From: Discostella pseudostelligera
Lineage: Eukaryota > Bacillariophyta > Thalassiosirophyceae > Thalassiosirales > Thalassiosiraceae
Length of the DNA: 20,566 nucleotides
Direction of reading: 5' to 3'
Assembly: GCA_036940085.1 (NCBI GenBank)
Contig: JALLBK010000561.1
Coordinates: forward strand, 1-20,566
The notes under the pieces were generated by a model. The model did not search any database and was not told the origin of the DNA. It was given only the letters and a program-made list of their open reading frames with translations. Every line of letters begins with the position of its first letter. The stretch's first letter is position 1. This document shows positions 1 to 12,451 of this stretch, one piece after another. Made by a program: the position numbers and the translations under genes.

Positions 1-215
1 ATTGTATTTTCAGTTCAAGTTCGTGGTTAGGGTTATATTAGGTGTATTTTTTATGCATTTTTTTATGTTGGTGTTGGGCCAGTAGAGCTGACCAGTGCAG
101 ATGCCCGTACAAACATATTCACACTGATGTTCCCACTCCCAATAGTGGTCAAGAACAAATCGCTACAAAAACAAATATATTTGATGTGTGTTCCTCTTGA
201 GTACATTTTTCTCCC
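1..215. other. Left flank downstream of the BET gene
   Basis: AT-rich, with no open frame and no recognisable RNA gene. It lies directly after the BET stop codon, so it likely contains the 3' UTR and polyadenylation region of that gene. Confidence 0.5.
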
Positions 216-3200
216 TCAGAATCCAAAATCGGACGATGGACTTGCGCCTGCACTGTAATCGTCATTGAATTCTTGCTCGTACTGCCTCATCAAATCACGG
301 GTGGCATCTAAATCAACAGTTTGGTGCTGATCGTTGACTTCTTTTATTGCCTGTTCACGAGCTGCCTTTCGTGTCTCTTCCGCCTCGCGCTCCATCTCCT
401 CTCGAAGGCGGGCCTCGGCGGCTTCCCCCTCCTCACGTTTTGCTCGCGCGAGTTCTCCAAGTTCTTGAGCTTCAGCCATGCGCCTCTGAGCCGCCAATTC
501 TGCCTCGACGCGCATCTTCTCTTCGCGTTTGGCGCGATCGGCTTCGTGGGCCTTGGAGGTCTCCGCTTCCTTACGAGCTGCCCCCCATAGATCATCCTCG
601 TCACCGTTCATGCTAGCATCATCTGCCGATTTACCTTCGACTGCAGCATCGTTGTTCGGATTGGCAACCCAATTGGTGGTAAAATCAGCCTTGAAGTCAT
701 CATCCTCATCATCTTCCTTGTCATCATCGCTGTCGTCATCATCCCCAAGAGCAAAGAACGACTTTCCTCCTGGAGGACGTAAATTTGCGGATGGCTTAGT
801 CGACTCTTCCAAATTCGGAGATGATGGAGACGGGGGAGTTGCAGGGGCGGCTTGAACAATAGCATTCGACTTTTTGAATGGCTTCTTTTTCTTCTTCTTT
901 GTTTTGACGTTCTGTGAAACGTTATCACAAATTAGACGACAATGTCTCATCCACAAAAGTACACAACAGCGTTAGCTGAATCTTACCTCCATAACATAGC
1001 TTTGAAGCTTTCTTTGAGTTATGGTGTCAAGTTGATCAAGGTCAAGGTCAATTTCGTCATCGTCGTCATTGACGAAGTCAGCCTCGCGGATAATTTGCAT
1101 TGCACCGGGCAATAACCATTCCGGCAACAGATTGATTGCCTCCGAAAGCGCCTCTTGCTCTTCGAAAGATAAGGGCTCAGGGTCTTCCACCACAGGAGCT
1201 TGGGTGGGATACGTGTCGGATTGTGGTGACGGGCTTCTCGACTCAACATTCTTTTTGGGTTTCTTCTTCTTGGACTTCACGGGTTGATAGGATGGCTCAG
1301 CAGGAGCATAGACTGGTTCGGCCAACAGGGTGTCATTGATGTCAGGAGGTGTTGGAGCAGACTTGGACGACTTCTTGACAAGTTTGTGCAGACCTACAAT
1401 CTGATCTTGCACCTCTTTGATTGCCCGGATAAGCAGGTTGTACTCAGAACGTGTCACAGTGGCATCGGGATCATCTGGAACAGCTTGAGCGATGGCAGCC
1501 ATGGTGGACTTATTCGTCGCCAAAACGTGTTCGAGTTTCATACGCTTGGATTCATTTGACGCTTCTTCCTCGGCCTTGCGTTTACGTTCTTTCTCTCTTC
1601 TCAATTGACGTTTCGCTTCTTTGGCTGCCTCCTTCTCCTTCAGACGCAACTCTTGTCTTTCGGCTTTTGTGAGCGTCTTGTTCTTCTTGGCGGCTAAATA
1701 TTCCTTGTCAATGATGCCAAACTTCTTGGCAAATGAGGCCATGAAATTGCGCGCTTGGATGTGCACAACGTTGGTTGGCAAGTTGTTGAATAGAATCGCA
1801 TTCTCAAACGTTAGGCGAACAAGACGGGCAAACTCAATTGGCGAATCAATCTCATTATTTTCCATCTTCGTCTGGATGGTACCCAAGTCCATGGGATTCT
1901 TGATAACGTCAAAGTAAGTAGGAATGCCCAGCGCTACCGGATCCACGGGAGAGGTGAAAATTTTCTGTGTATCACTGTTAATCAACTCCTGGAGAATATC
2001 ACGACATTTAGCCATCAAACGACCCATCTTGGCCTCTGGATCATCCTCCTCGAGACGCGACGGTACCTTCGGCTGCCTCGTTGACTGCCTCTGCAGGCCA
2101 GACATGGAAGGGATGAATCGTTCGGGTGGTTTCATCGCGGGAACTGGTCCGCTGTTTGCCGACGTTGCCTTCTCCGTCAACCCTCCTTGGAAGACTTTCC
2201 CACTCTTCTTCGAACCTACAGGAAACTGCGCGATGGGCATAGCATCCACCGGGGGTGGGAGGTAAATCCTGTACAGCCGCATGCTACCGTATCCCTTGCC
2301 TTGAGGAATGAGTGTGCCCAGAATATCAAATTTTCCCATTTCATTCGTCCCCCTCCCGTATACATTGTAACTCCCTGCCGTATTTTTCACATATTTTAAT
2401 ACGATTTGATTATCGACAAACGATTGGGTCCTTGTACCCTTGCGTAGCTTGAAGGATCCTCTGTAACTTGTCGAATCAATGGGGAAGGTAGAATGTGCCA
2501 ACGTTACCGGAGAGATGACATTTTCATTCCTTTCCGCAATCTCAAATCGCCGCACGTCGTCAGAGGATGATGTCTTCATCTGCTCCAACATGACCTCGGC
2601 ATCCACCACGGCATTGTTGGCGGGGATGCCAAAATGATACTTGGCTGTAATGCCAGCATCAAAATCTCTATCCGATAGGGCCCAATTCCCCGTGCAAGTG
2701 TGAGACCCGTCGCGCTCGATTTTCAAGATGCCACGAGATTGGGCGGCAAACTGCTCGGGAGGGCTGATGGGAGCGGGAGGTGCGACATCACCATCCTTAG
2801 GGTAATGAACATCGTCAAAGGTTAGGAGGGTCGACGCTTGCACTGCTGCCGCCCCGCCATCCTTGTGAATATCAGAACCCGCTACAGATAACTTGACATG
2901 CGCCTTCTTGGTAGACTTTTCCTTCGGTGCCTGAAAGATTCGAGATAGTGTAATTGTACTATCCTTCAATGTCCCCGTGATACTGTACTTCCCAAACACA
3001 TTACTTCCCCGTCCCTCGACATTATAAAACCCCTCACTATTCATAATGAACTTCAACGTTACATCTCGTTCATGATTCTTCGTCCGTTCTCCTAAAACAT
3101 TGGTGTAAAAGAATCCAGTGTACCGTCCAGAGAGAGGGAAGACCGTCGAATCGCCTGAACACTTGTGTTCATACTCAAATCGTTCACACTTGTCAGGCTC

Positions 3201-4968
3201 GTCCAATATTTTTGACAGTCCTTCCAATGCCCATAGGCCCGAGATACGATGTACCGCGGTATTGTCTAAGCTTAGTTCGTCAGAGGTGTTGCGCACCAAC
3301 TTCCCACGAAGGCAAAGGACACCCTCAGTGGCCATTACAGTAGGAGGTGGTGGCTTCGGCTTATCATCATTTCCCATGGCATCGGAATGGTTACGCTTCT
3401 TAGTATCCTTTGGGGACTTGTCCTCCACCATCACCCCCGCACCTGGAACAGATGCATTCGCCGTAGCATCATCCGCAACAGTTGGAGGAACTGGAACAAA
3501 CACATACACCTTCCGCACTGATATACTGTACGTCGGATCATCCCCCTCTTCCAACACCTTATTCTTTGTTGCGGTTCCATGCAATTCAAACACACCGAAT
3601 TCGTTGGTTCCCCGTCCAAACACTGTATACATGTCCGTAGTATGGTTGTCGGCATCCTCCTCCGCATCATCGCCGTCGGCCTTCTTGGGCGTAAATGTTA
3701 GCATCACCCCATTCTCCTGCACGGCCCGGTTCTTAATCTTAATCTTCATTTTGGAAGTCTTAATCTGATTCTGTACATTGAACGACCCATTAAATTCGCC
3801 ATCCTTGGGCAATTCCTTGAGATCTTCCTCGGGGGGGATAATGCGAATTAATTCAAACCGTTGGGGCAGGGAATCACTGTTTCCAAATTTCCAGTTGCCT
3901 CGAATGATATGCCGACGGAGATTGTCACGATCAGAGTAGGCTAGGATGCCGGTGAGGACGGGATCGGATGGCGAGATGACGGGTGCTTCGTTGGCTTTGT
4001 CAGCGGCGGAGGGTTGGTCGGTAGAATTAGTATTCGTCTCAGTAGCGGTAGTGTTTTTCTCCCCGTTCCCAATTTTGGGTGTTTTCTCCCCCTCGTCGTT
4101 GTTGCCATTGTCAGCCTCCACACGGCCATTCTTGGTATTGCTGTTGTTGGCCTTCAAACTGGTAGGAGTAGTAGCTTCATCCTCCCATTCCGTCTCACCG
4201 ACATCCGTAACCATCGCCTCGTCCTTCTTGGCTTCGTTACCGTCGTCATCCTTGACGTCCCCCCTCATGCCATTATTTCCCTTCCCCCCCTGTTGTTGCT
4301 TATCAGCCTTCAGTTCAATCGCCTCCATTAATGCATCCATGGGATTATTATTTCCTGCCTCCCCATTCTTTCCACCATCCGAATTGTTGTCATGGTGGTT
4401 GTTCTCTCCATCTCCCATCACGATATCCTTCTCCCCAACACCATCACCATCATCGATAGCCCCCTCCAACTCCCCCTCATCCTCATCCTCCACCACATCC
4501 ATGATCACATCTTTATCCGGTGTAATGGTACTCTGGATGTCCTNCCCCCTCATCCTCATCCTCCACCACATCCATGATCACATCTTTATCCGGTGTAATG
4601 GTACTCTGGATGTCCTCCACCTTCGTCGACAACGTTGCAACGGTCTTACTATTATTGTTTCCCGACGATGATGGAAATTCCCTTTCTGGTACTACTACGT
4701 ATTTTTTATTGCACGTCGTCGTCGTGGTTGTTGTTGTTGCACCCGAAGAAGAAGTAGTAGACTGTGGTTGGGAAGAAGAAGACAAGTTCGTCGTTGTCGT
4801 TGTTTTGGAAGTAGTAGTGGATGGAATCACCGAAAAAGGGACAGAGGAAATAATAGTAGAGTGGGAAGCGGAAGAGGTTTGGCTGTGGTAATTTTTATTG
4901 TTGGTCGTTGTTGGTTTTGAAATAATGATTGGGTGATTGAGATATTTGTAAGAATTGTCGTGCAGCAT
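216..4968 (-). CDS. BET-family bromodomain protein with three N-terminal repeat domains
   Basis: Probable nuclear acetyl-lysine reader. Exons are 4968-987 and 911-216; the 75-bp phase-0 intron (986-912) starts GTAAGA and ends TTCACAG, and splits the end of the NET domain. One 72-bp copy plus the N at 4544 must be dropped; the frame then stays open and gives about 1534 residues. Start: the ATG at 4968 is the first ATG after an in-frame stop near 5056. Domains: Ser/Thr-rich then acidic Asn-rich N-terminus (1-300); three copies of an unrecognised repeat (about 311-468, 520-655, 716-878), each with a GRGxN..G.(F/Y) core; one bromodomain (about 955-1061), with the acetyl-lysine Asn in ILFNN; Lys/Arg-rich coiled coil; NET domain (about 1240-1306, starting LSFEEQEALSEAI); Lys run; acidic stretch; about 85 residues of charged helix. 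BET proteins recruit transcription machinery to acetylated histones. Animal BETs have two bromodomains; plant GTE proteins, like this one, have one. The BET call is firm; the repeat function is unknown. Confidence 0.88.
4472..4616. repeat. 72-bp perfect duplication around a single N (assembly join artefact)
   Basis: 4472-4543 and 4545-4616 are identical and are separated only by the N at 4544. The copy lies in the acidic N-terminal coding region of the BET gene. The extra 73 bases break the frame; counting the segment once rejoins the ATG at 4968 to the main reading frame. It has the same form and length as the duplications at 9849 and 14852. Confidence 0.95.
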
Positions 4969-6001
4969 AAAGAATGAATATATATGAATGGTCCAGTGAT
5001 GATCGATGATGATGGTCCAGTGATGCAGAGATAGGGAGGATGTAAAGTTGTATGGTTAGAATAGGCAATGACCAGGGCAATGAATTATTATTTGATCAAT
5101 GCACCCCCAATATGAAAGAGAATAAATGGGACGGATCCAAAGAACGGCTGGGCACAACCCACGATTGGTCGATGTGCCCGTGCCCTACGAAGGCAAGACG
5201 TCGCAACAAACAACCCACAGTGGTGCTGCCACGTCATGCCGACGACGACGACCGACGACCATGGCGGCGGCAATGCGCCTACGCACAAACGACACTCACA
5301 TCATGGACACACTGGGCAGGGTGGCCGTCGACGGCAAATATATTATCGGACTACTACGCCATGGTTTATTGCGACATATTGGGGCGGCGGCGGTGGCGGC
5401 GGCGCGTAGGGGGTCGATAGGGCGGGGGGAGGCAGGGGGGAGAAGCGGCAGCGGCAGCTGCGGCAGATTGAATCCAGGCAGCAAGCAGCACACACACAAC
5501 ACACACAAAAGGGGCGCAACGATGGACTCACAAAAAAGATCCAAAAAGAGAGAGAAAGAGTGGGCGGAAGGAAAAGATGTGTCCGCATTGGTTGGCTCTC
5601 GTGCGGTCGGGGCGCGCGCGTGGTGCCTCACTGACACGTGGAATTGTACTTCTCGTTTTAATACTAAATCCTACGTATGTACATCTCGCTTCCACATAGG
5701 AAACAATACATTTTTCTACATGCTTCAAGTAAAATCGGTATTCGGTAAATTCCACACGAAAATGCACATCTCCTATCGAAGTTCGACAAGTATCCAGATT
5801 GGACACATTTTGGGATCTCAATTGGACACAATCAGTTCCATCGAGCCAAACACTCCCAACTCTGAAGAATTCTTGAATTCCACCATGGTCCACAGCGGCG
5901 CAGTAGCAAAGCGGGCGCCAACATATTACTTTTGGATCGAACTACCAGCTACCAGCAACAGCATTTCCCTAACTCACTGATCTCAATTTACTTTTGGAAA
6001 G
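4969..6001. promoter_or_regulatory. Divergent intergenic region between BET and importin-alpha-like genes
   Basis: About 1 kb between two head-to-head start codons, so it should hold both promoters and 5' UTRs. Visible content: a near-repeat of TGGTCCAGTGATG close to 4990 and 5015; a GC-rich patch about 5376-5465 (GGCGGCGG runs); a CACGTG E-box/G-box core near 5635; and a TCCTACGT...ACATAGGA imperfect inverted pair at 5669-5701 that resembles the region at 18148-18197. Open frames here (for example 5126-5980, plus) have no recognisable domain and a low-complexity Arg/Gly/Ser composition, so I do not call a gene. No TATA box could be assigned with confidence. Confidence 0.5.
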
Positions 6002-9000
6002 ATGTCTTCTAGTACCGCATCTAGTGGCTCTGGTGCCAATGGCAGCGGCAGTGGGCGTTGTAGTGGAGCAGCAGTCGCAGTCGGAGCAAACAATGAAATC
6101 AATTCCGTCCGAGAACTCAATCGATTGTTAGAGTCGGCATTGCGCATGGGAAACGACGAATATTTGAGACATGGTGATGAAGCTCCGTCGTCGTCGTCGT
6201 CATCATCAGCAGCAGCAGCGGATCTAACTCCTCATGGCGATGGAAGTACCAGCGGCAGTAGTAGTCATTCCAAGTGTGCTTCAGCTTCGGGTGTGGTGGG
6301 CGGAGATGCCGCCTCGTGGCGGCTTGATACGGCACGACGATTGAGTTCGGTGAGTAGTCAATCATATAGACACAACCTTCAGTTGATTATATGCTACAAC
6401 ATTAGTGGGTCGGAGAAATCATGATGTTTGGATAGGTATAGATGATTGTGGATTTTGCTCTCGAGGAGATCATATTCGTGTGGGTGTTCATTGTTGCATT
6501 TTTTTGGATTCCGAATGAAGACTCACAATATTGGTGAATTATTATTGATCCTATCACAATCCCAAACATCATTTTCAATCGGAAAATGCAAACGAATTGG
6601 GGCACCACCATCGTTCTTCATTATTTCTGCACAACAAATGCACACACATAACAACCATCAATTCATCCTACCTCTAGCTCCTCGCATCGCAAACCATGTA
6701 CTGTGCTAAACAAGGTGACAACAAGGACGAGCTTCTCCTTCCTACATTACAGCGACAATCACGGTATTGGATTCCATTACTTCTTAGTTGGCTCAGGGGG
6801 ATGGGGATTGGAAATCATGATTCCTCCTCCTCGGAGAATGATACGACTGCTACTTCTGCAATGGATCTTCCTTTAAAGGCGAAACAACGTCGCCAACAAC
6901 GACAAAAAGCTGCACAATTATCATCCACATTATCATCGGCGGAGGTGCAAATTGAGGCATTGAGGGCGTTGACGGCATTGACGGAATGGACTTCTCGTGT
7001 TGAAGCTTCAGCATCATTAACAACACTAAGTGAGGGAGAGGAGAAGGAGTTTGAGGAGGCATTGGACAAGGTTCACAACAAATACGCAACAACGGATTTA
7101 CTCACCGCGGGATGCACTCCTCAAACCCCACTAAGTCCATCCTCGCAACGATTGCTCCTTCGACATCCCGAGGCTGTGCCCATGATTGTGTCGTTACTAT
7201 CGAGTCCGGATAAGGTGATATACGAACAGGCCATGTGGATATTGGGTAGTATTGCATCGAGTGGGTTTAGTACGACAGCATTGCCAACGAATCCTCCTCC
7301 CCAAGCGGCGGCAGCACGTGCAGCTGCGGCGGAGGTTACGAAACTGATGTCCGAAAATAGCAGCAGCAGTAGTTCAGGGTTGGATGGGTCAGCGTCGGTG
7401 GCAATTCCCACAGCGGCAGTGTCCTCGTTGGAGATGGCAGAGGGGGTGACCAATGACGCGCTCACGGAGAATAGCCTTTCCTCAGCAGTTCCATTGCGGA
7501 GTAGTAGTAGCAAGGACAAATCCTCCGTCACCGTACGTGATGTGATCTTCGCGTCGGGGGCAATGGATCCACTACTCAAGTGCCTGTCCAATGATCCACA
7601 CAATATCCCCCTCCATCGTGTCGGGGCATGGTGCCTCTCCAGCCTTGTGGAGGGACGATATTCCAGTTCATCCTCCACAAATGAGAAGGATTCATCAACA
7701 TCGTCATCTTCTACTCGAAAACCCATGGCCGCCGAGGAGATGGACATATATACCCTCCTCCCCACGGTGAAACGAATGTTGCACATGAAGGATACCGAGG
7801 TGTTAACCTACACGTGTTGGACATTGTCGCACTTCTGCGATGGACCTGCCTACCATATTGCCGCGGTGATATATTACACCGAAGATCGCCATGCTAAGAA
7901 ATTGTCGACCGAACATGGCCTCGTGCCACGCCTCGTCGAGCTATTACTGCATCCTTCTCCAAAGGTGGCCAAACCTGCATTGCGTACCGTCGGGAATATT
8001 GTGTGTGCTGACAGTACCGATCAGCAGGAAATTAGTAATGGTGTTACTCGCCCTATTGTTGACTTTACCGAAATTATTTTGGAATGGAATGCCGTATCAT
8101 GTCTACGTCAATTAGTGGAGCATCCCAATCGCGAGATTCAAAAGGAGGCATGTTGGACGCTTAGTAATATTGCCGCGGGAACTGCCTCGCAGATACAGGC
8201 CGTGATCGATTCCGGTGCCATTCGACCCCTCGTGGATATTGTGAATAATGACCGCACTGATAAGGAAGTGCGCAGTGAGGCATGCTGGGTCGTTCTAAAT
8301 GCAACGAGCTGCGGAAGTGATGAACAAATTTCAACCCTCATCCAGGAGGGATGTGTGAGTGTCCTTGGGGTATTGCTTACGGAACCGAACATGATCATGA
8401 TGGCCCTTGAGGGTGTGGAACGAGTACTACAAACTGAGGAGGCACAGGACTCGGAGGATCTCCGCCATACAACCGAAGAAGAGCTCGGGCAGCGCCCAAT
8501 TATTCTCAAATGCGCCTCACTGATCAAGTCCGTAACCGAAAGTCCACACAATAGCTCCGTGGTGTCCAAGCGCGCCAAATGGATATGGGAGCAGCACTTC
8601 GTGTCTTGCGCTCTATGCCATAACAACTACTCTCGGTGCCGTCTCTTGAGTTCACACTTTTGCAACGAGTGCAAGTGTCATGTGGTGAGTTTGTGCCTCT
8701 TGTCGACGCGCTTTCTTGGCTGTAGTATACTCTCGCCAATCGTTTGGAATCTCGCCATCCTTTGCCATTTGTTGTTAGTGTTCGAAATGCGATTGCCGGG
8801 TTTACCACTTGTCGTATCAGGAGGAGCTGTGGGCCGAGGATGAACAGAAGGCCGCGGAGAGCAAAAATCAGAAGAAGAGTAAGAAGCAGAAGAAGAAGCA
8901 GAAAATGAAGGAGAAGGCGGCGGAGAAGAAGAAGCTCGATGTTCAGGTGACAGCACAGCCACCACTGCGAAGCTCCGGGACGTCGAAGGTCGTGACATCA

Positions 9001-9393
9001 GCATCCAGCACGGGAAATGAGCCGCAGGCAGCCAACACGAGCAAGGCCAATAAGGAGGATGACAATGCTAATGACGATCCAACCAAAAGGAAAACCAGCA
9101 CTTCACCCTCTCCCAGCAGAGGCACCATCGAGAGTGATAGTGCCAGTCTCGGCGCCGCAGATGACAATGCTGGAGACAATGCCGCCGGTGGTATTGTACT
9201 CAATGACAGTAACAACAGACAGCCCCCGATCGATTTGGTATTGTACCTACAGCAGACTGGGAGCATCATTGCGCTTGCCAAGCTTATGGATTCGTTGTAC
9301 GACCATGAATACGAAGAAGAGGAGGATGAAGATGGGGATGGCAGGCATCAGCAGAAGACATTGGACTTGAATCGAGTACTGACCACTCAATGA
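6002..9393 (+). CDS. Importin-alpha-like armadillo protein with C-terminal Cys-rich module
   Basis: Probable nuclear import adaptor. Proposed exons: 6002-6349, 6678-8684 and 8779-9393, all phase 0, about 989 residues. Intron 1 (328 bp, GTGAGT...CTCTAG) is less certain; intron 2 (94 bp, GTGAGT...GTTAG) is strongly supported because it joins two halves of one cysteine cluster. Seen: Ser-rich N-terminus; a basic patch KAKQRRQQRQK (about 180), the only hint of an importin-beta-binding domain; armadillo repeats about 205-703, with the importin-alpha signatures ALRTVGNIV, ACWTLSNIAAG and ACWVVLNATS; a Cys-rich module about 759-810 (SCALC ... FCNECKCHV joined to CSKCDCRVYHLSYQ); a Lys-rich tail (KKSKKQKKKQK); an acidic C-terminus. 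Canonical importin-alpha has about 530 residues, so this is far longer, with a low-complexity insert near 330-400. W/N pairs are kept in ARM7-8 but degenerate in ARM3-4. Family call firm; exon 1 linkage moderate. Confidence 0.8.
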
Positions 9394-10062
9394 TGCTTAT
9401 TTTGAGCTAGAGAGATAGTTGCATTGATCTATGTAAATCATCTTCTGTCTTGCTCTCCAGAGAGAGACTGTTTAAGTAGTTGCATGTGGCAATATAACAT
9501 ATTTGCCTCCACCATCCCCTGCTTCGAAGAAAAGAGTTCCATTTACAGCTGAAGATGAAACATGATAGACCTGCCTCCAAAATGATCGATTGGAACTACA
9601 CGGCGTAAGTATCATCTACTCTTAGAAACGAGGAGTAAATGCATCATCAATAAATAATTGTCACGTGTTGATTATCTCTTACAATCCAAATGAGTGAGTG
9701 TGTGCGAAAGGAGGGCACTTCCTGTTCGCAGATTGCTAAATATCCCCCCTCCCCTCATTCATTCATTCATTCACCGACACTTCCCTACACACCTCCACGC
9801 TCCCAACAAAATTGTCACATCATCATGACCTATCTTCATCGAAAATCTACCTTGCACCTTGCATCCCCCCCCTCTCCATATCTATATGCACACATTTCGT
9901 TCAGGTTTAACAAATGGATANACCTTGCACCTTGCATCCCCCCCCTCTCCATATCTATATGCACACATTTCGTTCAGGTTTAACAAATGGATAGATAGTC
10001 ATCTCTCTGCAACACACCGTCGCCCACACACAAAATTGCCCACCTACGAAATAATTGCTCAC
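9394..10062. other. Convergent intergenic region (3' flanks of importin-like and Rab6 genes)
   Basis: No gene recognised. It contains a CATT simple repeat at about 9755-9772, pyrimidine-rich stretches, and the N-centred 72-bp duplication at 9849-9993. Open frames here are short, and one spans the duplicated artefact. It should hold both 3' UTRs and polyadenylation sites; AATAAA-like strings (for example AATAAATAA near 9650) are present but not decisive. Confidence 0.55.
9849..9993. repeat. 72-bp perfect duplication around a single N (assembly join artefact)
   Basis: 9849-9920 and 9922-9993 are identical and flank the N at 9921. It lies in the non-coding 3' flank shared by the importin-like and Rab6 genes, so no coding frame is affected. 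Its length and form match the joins at 4544 and 14924. Confidence 0.95.
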
Positions 10063-11184
<1,122 letters not shown>

Positions 11185-12369
11185 ATGATGAATCTTGCTA
11201 CAGTCTCCCTTCATCATCTCGTCGCGGTGCTGCTGCTGCTGCTGCTGTTGTTCTCGCCTCCAGCCTCCTCCTTTCAGCTGCAACCGAAACAACATCAACA
11301 TCGAGCATCCTCCGCTCATAGATATGGACGACACCCATTATCATCATTCACATCGTCGTTCACTTCGTCGGCAGCAGCAGTATCACCGTCAAGATCATCG
11401 CCGACGCTACTTCACATGACAGAATCCAGGAACGATGACACCAACAACAACCCAATCTTAGCCTTCGTCGCCAAATCCCAACCATCCAACCGTATCAACG
11501 ATTTAATGCTGGGTGAAGATGCTGGAGTGTACAACATCAATAACGAAAAATGGGGTGCACTCGGTGAAAATGGTTGGGTTACCTTCTTTGCTGCTGTCTT
11601 TTCCATCCTAACCGCCGTGGCGATACTGTGGATTTATCCAGCGACTGGCTACTCGGATGATTTTGTTCATTTTCTTGAAACTGACATAGCCCATGAGAAT
11701 AGCCATGTAGTGACACTACTCTTTGGAATTATTTTCCCCATTGTACATTCGGGAATGGCATCATTCCGTCCTATTGGAGAACAAATTGTCGGTGCAAGAA
11801 TGTATCGTGTCCTATTTGCCTTCCCATCGTTATGTTTGGCATATTCATGGATTGTGTACTTTATTAGTCATGCTCATGATGGGATACAATATTATGATCT
11901 TTCGTCGGTGGGATGGGTTCATGCCTTGGCTTGGGTTGTCAATTTTACTTCCTTTTTGTTTCTGTATCCCTCGGTGTACAATTTGAAGGAGGTGGCGGCG
12001 GTGGAGAAACCAATGGTGCATCTGTGGGAGACGGGGATTATACGTATTACACGTCATCCACAGTATATTGGACAGACCATGTGGAGTGCAGCACATTTGG
12101 CCATGGTTGGGACGAGCTTTACAGCCTTGACAATGGTATTGCTTGTGCTGCATCATGCCTTTGCATGTTGGAATGGTGATCGACGATTATTGGCCGAACA
12201 TGGTGATAACTTTGTGAAATTGAAGGAACGGACATCGATTGTACCATTTCAGGCAATTTGGGAGGGTAGGCAAATCTTACCACCCGATTATTGGAAGGAG
12301 TTAGTACGTGCTCCGTTACTACTGATTGCTGTGGGGTCGATTGGGGCGTACTTTGCCCATCCATTTTCT
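11185..12369 (+). CDS. Z-ISO: 15-cis-zeta-carotene isomerase (Z-ISO, NnrU family), plastid-targeted
   Basis: Heme-dependent membrane isomerase that converts 9,15,9'-tri-cis- to 9,9'-di-cis-zeta-carotene between PDS and ZDS in carotenoid synthesis. The N-terminus is a signal peptide with a Leu run, cut near PASS-FQL, an ASAFAP-like motif for the diatom complex plastid; a Ser/His-rich transit segment follows. The NnrU/Z-ISO core has several membrane spans and the family signatures [31 protein letters not shown] and ending GAYFAHPF (about 390). His residues in VHSG and AAH match known heme-ligand positions. Use the ATG at 11185 or 11188. The end is uncertain: the frame stays open past HPF to 12690 and overlaps the next gene in another frame; the out-of-frame extension is not Z-ISO-like. 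I place the end at the TAA at 12367-12369, reachable by a +1 shift in the TTTT run, as the likelier end. Identity firm, C-terminus not. Confidence 0.87.
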
Positions 12370-12451
12370 AAAAATCACGCCGTCAAATTTCAAATTTTGC
12401 CTCTTACGGTACGCTCAATTCAAATCTCAACATTGAAAGAGCGGATCAAAG

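Noticed and set aside
3118..3768. A 216-codon antisense frame over the BET repeat domains
   Set aside because: It overlaps strongly supported coding sequence, including the conserved GRG repeats, and shows no domain of its own.
4472..4616. A genuine tandem coding repeat in the BET N-terminus
   Set aside because: The same 72-bp form with a central N recurs at two unrelated places, and the frame is restored when it is counted once, so an assembly artefact explains it better.
3946..4671. A long open frame antisense to the BET gene, rich in Ser and Leu
   Set aside because: It is the mirror of the acidic and Asn/Asp-rich codons of the BET N-terminus and crosses the N duplication. Low-complexity coding sequence often leaves the opposite strand open.
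5126..5980. A 284-codon plus-strand open frame ending 21 bases before the importin-like ATG
   Set aside because: Composition changes along its length (GC-rich repeats giving Arg/Gly/Ala, then unstructured residues), no domain is recognisable, and it covers a region that must hold two promoters. Kept as intergenic unless transcripts show otherwise.
7121..7786. A 221-codon minus-strand frame inside the importin-like gene
   Set aside because: It is antisense to the armadillo coding exon and has no recognisable motif.
8601..8820. Alternative importin intron from GTGTCT at 8601 to an AG before 8821
   Set aside because: It is also phase 0, but its donor is weak and it would delete the cysteine module. 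The GTGAGT at 8685 with the TTAG at 8778 joins two matching halves of a Cys cluster, so it is preferred.
9755..9772. CATT simple repeat that might indicate a regulatory or mobile feature
   Set aside because: It is a short microsatellite in a convergent 3' flank, with no terminal repeats or coding content nearby.
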